Shown: piece by piece, positions 59,545 through 64,000 of the stretch
Position numbering within the stretch: the stretch's first letter is position 1
Layout of the letters: the number at the start of each line of letters is the position of its first letter
Assembly (NCBI RefSeq): GCF_000336815.1
Contig: NZ_AOLG01000058.1
Location: forward strand, 116,568 to 180,567
Direction of reading: 5' to 3'
DNA: 64,000 nucleotides
Source: Haloferax prahovense DSM 18310
GTDB lineage: Archaea; Halobacteriota; Halobacteria; Halobacteriales; Haloferacaceae
The notes under the pieces: model-generated
What the model saw: the letters and a program-made list of their open reading frames with translations, nothing else
Told to the model about the DNA's origin: nothing
Databases searched by the model: none
Position numbers and translations under genes: made by a program

Positions 59545-60246
59545 ATGGATAGAAAACATAATGAGGTGACAGGAGTTGCGAAATCCCGTCGTAGCGTTCT
59601 GAGAAGTATGGGTATTGCCGGTTTCGGAGTTACTGGTCTGAAATCAGTAAACTTCCAACAAGTTGGGAAGACAAAATTCATCGAAGCCAGGTACGAACAC
59701 AAGGTAGAATCGATGAGTGAGGAATTGAAGGTAGCTTCAATGAAACATATCGATTATCCATATGAACATTACGTTGATGAGAATAGTAAACAGCTATCTC
59801 TCAAAAAATTCGCACGCAACTCGACGGTCAAGTTATTTAAACAAAATAGTGCAGTCGTTCAATTCGAGGGAGAATATCAAACCCCCGGGCCGAACCTCAG
59901 TTCAAAGAGTGGTACGATTGTGACAAACACTGGCAGTGGTTTTCGACCACTGATGGGACTCTCAGCTGCAACGCAATATAGTGCTCCGCCCTTCTCGGCC
60001 TCATTTCAAGGAAAGGTGGGTCGAGTTGGTGGTGAAAGATCTCTGGAGCACCCAGAAGCGGCTGAAACCACGGTTGAGCTTCCTACCCGGCCAGTCCAAA
60101 TTCGCACACACAAAAAACGATTACCACCGGAAAAGCGCGACACGGTCGAAGAGGTTGAGACAGTACAAGTAACTCCCCAGTTGAAACTGCGGAACCACGG
60201 TGAGGTCGCGGTTTCAACTGCTGATGCAGAAAATTCACAGAGGTAA
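59545..60246 (+). CDS. Tat-signal protein of unknown function (first gene of AT-rich cassette)
   Basis: 233 residues from ATG 59545. Residues 13-36 form a Tat-type signal (KSRRSVLRSMGIAGFGVTGL). The mature part is not acidic, unlike normal haloarchaeal exported proteins, with many K and R and beta-strand-like stretches (KFIEARYEHKVESMSEELKV, TVKLFKQNSAVVQFEGEYQT, GRVGGERSLEHPEAAETTVELPTRPVQIRTH). No domain is recognised. It precedes the HEXXH gene by 3 nt, so both are on one message. Low GC and the basic composition suggest recent transfer. Confidence 0.75.
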   Translation: MDRKHNEVTGVAKSRRSVLRSMGIAGFGVTGLKSVNFQQVGKTKFIEARYEHKVESMSEELKVASMKHIDYPYEHYVDENSKQLSLKKFARNSTVKLFKQNSAVVQFEGEYQTPGPNLSSKSGTIVTNTGSGFRPLMGLSAATQYSAPPFSASFQGKVGRVGGERSLEHPEAAETTVELPTRPVQIRTHKKRLPPEKRDTVEEVETVQVTPQLKLRNHGEVAVSTADAENSQR

Positions 60247-60249
60247 ATA

Positions 60250-60960
60250 ATGGGATACACATTAGAAGGTACGGCAGTCGGCGGTGATACGAGTAAAGAC
60301 CATACGATGCGAATTAATCTAATGAAGGCAGCAAATCCACCAATGTCTGATCTGGATGCTGCTTTCGATGCCGTTGTAAATGCGTGTGAGCAGATCCAGA
60401 ATCGTCAGACAAGCCATAATATGGAGATTCCAGGGTATGTGGTCAAAAAATATACTACGGATAAGAATATTAATTGTACAAGTAAATTTGACTCTGGGAA
60501 CCAATTCTTAGATAACCATGGTTTTACTGAAGGACAATTCACCTGGATCTACGAGTGTAACAATGATAATGCAGCCGAAGCTGCGATAAAAGGGGCCTGG
60601 GAGTCTAGGTCCCAAGGGTTCGTTTCGAACGGCTCTAGATGGTATGACGAGGAACATATGCTGGGAGTGATGGCTATTCACGAGTCATTCCACCCTTTCC
60701 TCATTGATTACTGCGTCCAATTACAGATGCATACGGGGGCGCAAGAACACAGCCTTGGTCACGACATCGTTGAAAACAATCAGAACATGTGTACGCCCAT
60801 GGCTGCTTCGTATGAGGATGACCCAGATTATGACTTCGAGCAGAGTGGAGAATGTGGACAAGACTACAACACTGACGGTGTTACTGAGACGCTGAGTGAT
60901 TGTACAATTAAAGCGATGCAGGATTCCCGTGATCACGCATATCACAATGGGGTACACTAG
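60250..60960 (+). CDS. Putative zinc metallopeptidase-like protein with HESFH motif
   Basis: 236 residues from ATG 60250. The central helix GVMAIHESFHPFLIDYC (around 136-152) carries an HEXXH zinc-binding motif; further His and Glu (GAQEHSLGHDIVE) 18-23 residues later could give the third ligand. Preceding it is RWYDEEHMLG. Six cysteines (in NACEQ, NCTSK, YECNN, DYCVQ, NMCTP, GECGQ, with one more in SDCTI) are many for a haloarchaeal protein and may form disulfides. There is no signal peptide of its own; it may leave the cell with the Tat-signal partner encoded 3 nt upstream, or act inside. I do not recognise the family. Confidence 0.7.
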   Translation: MGYTLEGTAVGGDTSKDHTMRINLMKAANPPMSDLDAAFDAVVNACEQIQNRQTSHNMEIPGYVVKKYTTDKNINCTSKFDSGNQFLDNHGFTEGQFTWIYECNNDNAAEAAIKGAWESRSQGFVSNGSRWYDEEHMLGVMAIHESFHPFLIDYCVQLQMHTGAQEHSLGHDIVENNQNMCTPMAASYEDDPDYDFEQSGECGQDYNTDGVTETLSDCTIKAMQDSRDHAYHNGVH

Positions 60961-60983
60961 GTACGCTCTAGGTGCCCTCCAAT

Positions 60984-61021
60984 TCACTAAGGATCGTAAG
61001 GTGATTAACGGTACTTAGTGA
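60984..61021 (+). terminator. Possible stem-loop after the HESFH gene
   Basis: TCACTAAG (60984-60991) and CTTAGTGA (61014-61021) are perfectly complementary 8-mers 22 nt apart, located 24 nt after the stop at 60960 and before the next gene. Either a terminator or an operator of the gene at 61068. Confidence 0.35.
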
Positions 61022-61067
61022 GGCCAATACATATTCATGGCCTCATATCAAATCCACAATCCCACTC

Positions 61068-61523
61068 ATGAAAAAAATCTACAAGTTGTCTATTGTTATT
61101 GTAGTGATTCTAGTTGCAACAGTATCTGTCCCTAATTCTCCCTATAATCCCTCAGTCCACAGCGAAAAGATTCCATATGCCCCAGATCGACCACCTCAAC
61201 TAAACAATTCGAGCGTTAAAGAGTATGCAATTAATTATGAAGAGACGGTGCTGTATAATGGGCTCCTATACTCTCGTGGGTTGAGTCGAGACAGGGGCGA
61301 TGAGTTCATTAATGATTGTACTGTTACCAATTTAGAAAAACAATTATCTTCAGAGTTTGTCGTCACCATGAATTGTCATGGTGAAATTAGAGACATTTAC
61401 AGAATCATCCAACCAACTAATTTCAATTACGAAGTAGTATATCGGATCACACCGGAGTCCACAAAACAGTTATCAATTAAAGGATACCCAATAGATGATA
61501 GCAGGTATCTGAGAGAATCATGA
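61068..61523 (+). CDS. Small secreted or membrane-anchored protein, AT-rich cassette
   Basis: 151 residues from ATG 61068. Residues 5-22 are one hydrophobic segment after KKIYK (LSIVIVVILVATVSVP), i.e. a signal anchor. The outer part is neutral to weakly acidic with two cysteines (NDCTVTN and TMNCHGE) that could pair. Spacing of 107 bp from the HESFH gene and the stem-loop between them suggest its own promoter. No family is recognised; it could be a partner or protection factor for the HESFH protein, which is speculation. Confidence 0.65.
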   Translation: MKKIYKLSIVIVVILVATVSVPNSPYNPSVHSEKIPYAPDRPPQLNNSSVKEYAINYEETVLYNGLLYSRGLSRDRGDEFINDCTVTNLEKQLSSEFVVTMNCHGEIRDIYRIIQPTNFNYEVVYRITPESTKQLSIKGYPIDDSRYLRES

Positions 61524-61644
61524 ATGTGTGGTAGCCAAAGATGTGAAATATCTTTTAGAATTCTTCCGCAAGAGCACAGTCTAGATACTGGCTTGAACTA
61601 TCGCTTGTCGAGGTATTGATGAGCAGCGTTGAAATATCGGTCGT

Positions 61645-63246
61645 ATGGAAGCCCGTGCTGCTCGAATGACCGATGCTTTTCTTGTTGGTCTCGACCTTCG
61701 AGAATATCTTCGGTTTGGAAATTCGCTTTCTGAAGCATTCGAAAAACTTGAGATCCGGGTCAATACGCTTGAGGACAACTATCTTGAGTGGCATCCATCA
61801 TCGTATCCGTTTCATGGGATGCTCAAACTCTTCTTCTACCGCGAAGTCACCGGAGACAGTTATCGAGAACTCTCCAACCACCACGAACTCGCCTCAGCGT
61901 GTGGCCTCGACCGTATTCCTGACAAGTCAGCACTGTCGAGGACATGGCGTAACCGCTTCGACGACGCCACCCGTGAGTTTGTCAAACGAGGCGCACACCT
62001 GCTCGTCAAAAATATCCACGACTTTGGCCCATCTGTTGCCGAAGTACGTCCTAAGCACGAAGTTATTGATTCGGAAGAACGTGGCTCAGAGAAGTCTGGA
62101 AGTGGAGAGAAACAAGAAGCCACATTCAATGATAAACAGATATTTCGAACGACTCGTCTTGCGCGTGAACACTGCTTCACACCATTCGACTCTGGCAGAG
62201 CAGACAACTCGTCGTATGATGATTCTCGGTTCTTTGAGTTGCAGACGTTCATGGGGATGGTCGGGTGTGGAACTGCCCAAGGCGCAGCACGCTTTCAGTA
62301 CCGACGTGGAAAGGAATACGGCCCGCATGGAGATACACACCTCCGATCAGTCAAGCAATTCGATCCCGAATCTCTCCTCGATGGCTTTGACACTGCCACT
62401 GACCAACTACTTTCAGTAACCGAGTCTAAAGTCTCATTTCGGCGGCCAGTGACCGTCGCACTTGACATTACCACAGTGCCCTACTTCGGTGATGTTGAAG
62501 GAATGTCAATGGTGAGCGGGACGAAAGACGGTGATGGACGTGCGTTCAAGTTTGCCACCCTCTCGATTGTTGGGCAGAACGTCCCGCTGGTCTTGGCTGT
62601 TGAACCGGTTCGAGAGAGTTCAGCGTGGGATGACAATCCGCCGAATCGAATTCATAGTGTTGTTCGGCGGCTGGTTCGCCAAGCGAAGGAACACGTCCCT
62701 ATCGAGATGGTACTCTGTGACCGTGAATTCGACTCAATGAGGGTGTTTCAAACGCTCTCGAACCTTGGCGTGGACTACCTAATTCCAAAGCGAATCACCA
62801 GCTCAGAGCATAAGGCGATTGAACAGATGGAGCGAGACGGCCAAGAAGTCGCTGTTGAGTCAGCGTCTGTCCACGTCGAACAGGGGTCACACGCGATGCA
62901 GTTCCTCTACGTCCCGTCGACAAAGTCAGATGGAACGACTGTCTTTGGGACGAATGCTCGTGTTACACCAGATGAGGCCGAAGCATTCTGTCGGCGATAC
63001 AGTAGTCGCTGGCAGATTGAAAACGAGTACAAATCAATCAAACACGATTTCTTGGCGAAAACATCGTCGAAGGATTATCGAGTTCGATTGTTCTACTTCG
63101 TGTTTGCTGTCCTCTTGTACAACATCTGGCGGCTCACTGACTTTCTGTTGAAAGCTGCTGCTGAGGGTGAGATGGACTACGCACCAGTCATTACTGCTGG
63201 AGAGTGTGTTGAGTTGGTCTCTTCAGCGTTGCTTCCACCTGACTAA
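61645..63246 (+). mobile_element. IS4-type DDE transposase
   Basis: 533 residues from ATG 61645. Helical N-terminus with SYPFHGMLKLFFYREVTGDSYRELSNHHELASACGLDRIPDKSALSRTWR (target-of-transposase pre-domain). Catalytic residues: first Asp in VTVALDITTVPYFGD, second in VLCDREFDSMRVF, Glu in YSSRWQIENEYKSIK, which fits the IS4-group Y-(2)-R-(3)-E-(6)-K signature, followed by YRVRLFYFVFAVLLYNIWRLTD. It seems intact. Clear terminal inverted repeats were not found: GGTGGACAC (63250-63258), 3 nt after the stop, could be part of the right end, and its only complement seen is far left at 59365-59373. Confidence 0.88.
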
Positions 63247-63553
63247 TTGGGTGGACACTCCGGCTTGCCCCTCGTGAGCGGTGGCACTATTCCTGGGCAG
63301 AACTTTTCGGATGATTTCTGACAATCACAGAGGATTAACTGGGTTGGACAAGTTTTCTAGCGCACTTTTCCCCGTAATCTAGACTAACTCAGTGGCAAAT
63401 CAACGCTAAAATTGCCCATCCTCGGAAACTGTGCTATCTCCATGGCAACAGATGATATTGCGCTATACAATTTATGAATCCCCGACTATCGTATTGCGGT
63501 ACAAGACGAGTGAAAACAGGAGATCGACACCCCGAACCTCGTAGAATAGAACT

Positions 63554-63793
63554 GTGAGGGCCGAAGAAGCTATTTCCAGAACTAACGCTCGATGGTTCAA
63601 CATCGAGTCGCAGTACCGAACTGGCGACGCACTGGAACAGCCAACCACTACATTCCGATGTCTCACCTGCGAGCTGCTTGTTCGGTCCACAACTCCCGGG
63701 CCGGAGCACCCAAACCGGGCCTCCGCCGACCAATCCGAATCTGAATCCGGGATTTTCGAGACAATCGGCGATTATGAAATATATTTGAATTGA
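63554..63793 (+). pseudogene. Possible remnant of an IS4-like transposase C-terminus
   Basis: The frame reads ARWFNIESQYRTG followed by TTTFRCLTCEL. This resembles the catalytic Glu block of haloarchaeal IS4-type transposases (RW-x-IE-x-QY-K/R ... T-x-x-x-YRVRLF), with the intact transposase in this window having RWQIENEYKSIK. The match covers about 30 residues, lacks the rest of the protein, and has lost the YRVR motif. Weak but better than chance reading frames nearby. Confidence 0.3.
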
Positions 63794-63924
63794 ATACTAG
63801 TATCGTTGTCTGTAGTAGACAACGAGGATTAGTAAAATAGTGCTCAAAGAGCGCCATCAGATTATATATCATATATCGCTATATAAAATGTCATCCGCGC
63901 CGTAGGGCACAGTTTCGGAGTTTG

Positions 63925-64000
63925 GGTTCTGTTGCGTGCCTTATTTTCACGCCAACTGAATTTGATTAGGCTCTCACCTTGCAGTTTTCGAATTTAGCAC
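63925..64000. mobile_element. Possible IS6-like element end running off the window
   Basis: GGTTCTGTTGCG (63925-63936) resembles the terminal repeat start shared by IS6-family elements (G-G-C/T-x-CTGTTGC). If right, the element extends beyond 64000. Only one end and no transposase sequence is visible, so this is tentative. Confidence 0.25.

Larger units (their letters stand above)
59262..63433. repeat. 16-bp imperfect direct repeats bracketing the AT-rich cassette and transposase
   Basis: Left copy ATCCTCCGAAACTGTG at 59262-59277, right copy ATCCTCGGAAACTGTG at 63418-63433: 15 of 16 bases equal, same orientation, 4.1 kb apart. They enclose the three-gene cassette and the transposase. They might be boundaries of the inserted segment; chance cannot be excluded without counting such matches genome-wide. 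Confidence 0.35.
63247..64000. other. AT-rich 754-bp end region with transposon debris
   Basis: No intact gene. It holds the right copy of the 16-bp repeat (ATCCTCGGAAACTGTG, 63418-63433), a probable transposase remnant (63554-63793), a strongly AT-rich stretch (63775-63890) with overlapping TATA-like boxes, and a possible IS6-like end at 63925. Confidence 0.45.

Noticed and set aside
59365..63258. GTGTCCACC and GGTGGACAC as terminal inverted repeats of one 3.9-kb element
   Set aside because: Only 9 bp match, the flanks do not extend the similarity, and no target duplication is visible; kept only as a remark on the transposase entry.
63434..63733. Minus-strand frame of about 100 codons at the right end
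   Set aside because: No motif, composition unlike haloarchaeal proteins, and overlaps the more plausible transposase remnant on the other strand.
1..64000. CRISPR arrays, rRNA and tRNA genes
   Set aside because: No regularly spaced non-coding repeats and no recognisable rRNA or tRNA sequence were noticed on reading; a tRNAscan or Infernal run would be needed to exclude them fully.

Overview
The window looks like haloarchaeal DNA, probably of a Haloferax-like or Halogeometricum-like member of the Haloferacaceae. The reasons are the GC-rich coding sequence, the very acidic proteins, frequent GTG starts, many Tat (RR) signal peptides and lipoboxes, an archaeal TFB, a SUI1 factor, several HTH-10 (bacterio-opsin-activator type) regulators, and short-leader TATA promoters. 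The genus is an inference; no rRNA or tRNA gene was recognised.

Layout. 1-375 is the 3' end of a contractile-tail tube protein, so a phage-tail or contractile-injection gene set may lie to the left. 0.4-20.9 kb is mixed housekeeping and regulation: a TRAM protein, a cysteine-free TFB, a four-gene MacB-like ABC operon, SUI1, HTH-10 regulators, a calcium-repeat membrane protein with a cytoplasmic winged helix, a PQQ-propeller lipoprotein, a DMT exporter, and a 7TM histidine kinase divergent from a receiver-PAS-GAF-HTH-10 protein. Four genes in the first 9 kb share a TTGG-N6-CCAA palindrome 37-59 nt before their starts. 21.1-26.1 kb is a compact cell-surface fibre locus: two TasA-like proteins, their signal peptidase and a membrane-anchored TasA-like protein.

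27.9-46.2 kb is best read as an ectoine (possibly hydroxyectoine) utilisation island. It holds an ectoine-hydrolase-like M24 protein, glutamate dehydrogenase, a giant FAD/Fe-S 2-hydroxyacid oxidase, a D-2-hydroxyacid dehydrogenase, an M20 deacylase, a threonine-dehydratase-like enzyme, two class III aminotransferases, a BCCT carrier, RidA, an aldehyde:ferredoxin oxidoreductase and an IclR regulator. The proposed flow is import (BCCT), ring opening (M24), deacetylation (M20), transamination to aspartate semialdehyde (class III), oxidation (AOR) and nitrogen recovery (Gdh). The last steps are inference.

46.9-59 kb carries sugar functions: an inositol-phosphatase-family enzyme, a gluconate permease flanked by a truncated UspA and an SDR remnant, then two secreted GH43-ricin arabinanases bracketing a very large GH2 beta-galactosidase with two laminin-G insertions. 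Together they would attack arabinan and galactan side chains. From 59.2 kb the DNA becomes AT-rich with different codon use. It carries an orphan three-gene cassette including an HEXXH protein, an IS4-type transposase, a probable transposase remnant and a possible IS6-like end, and it looks laterally acquired.
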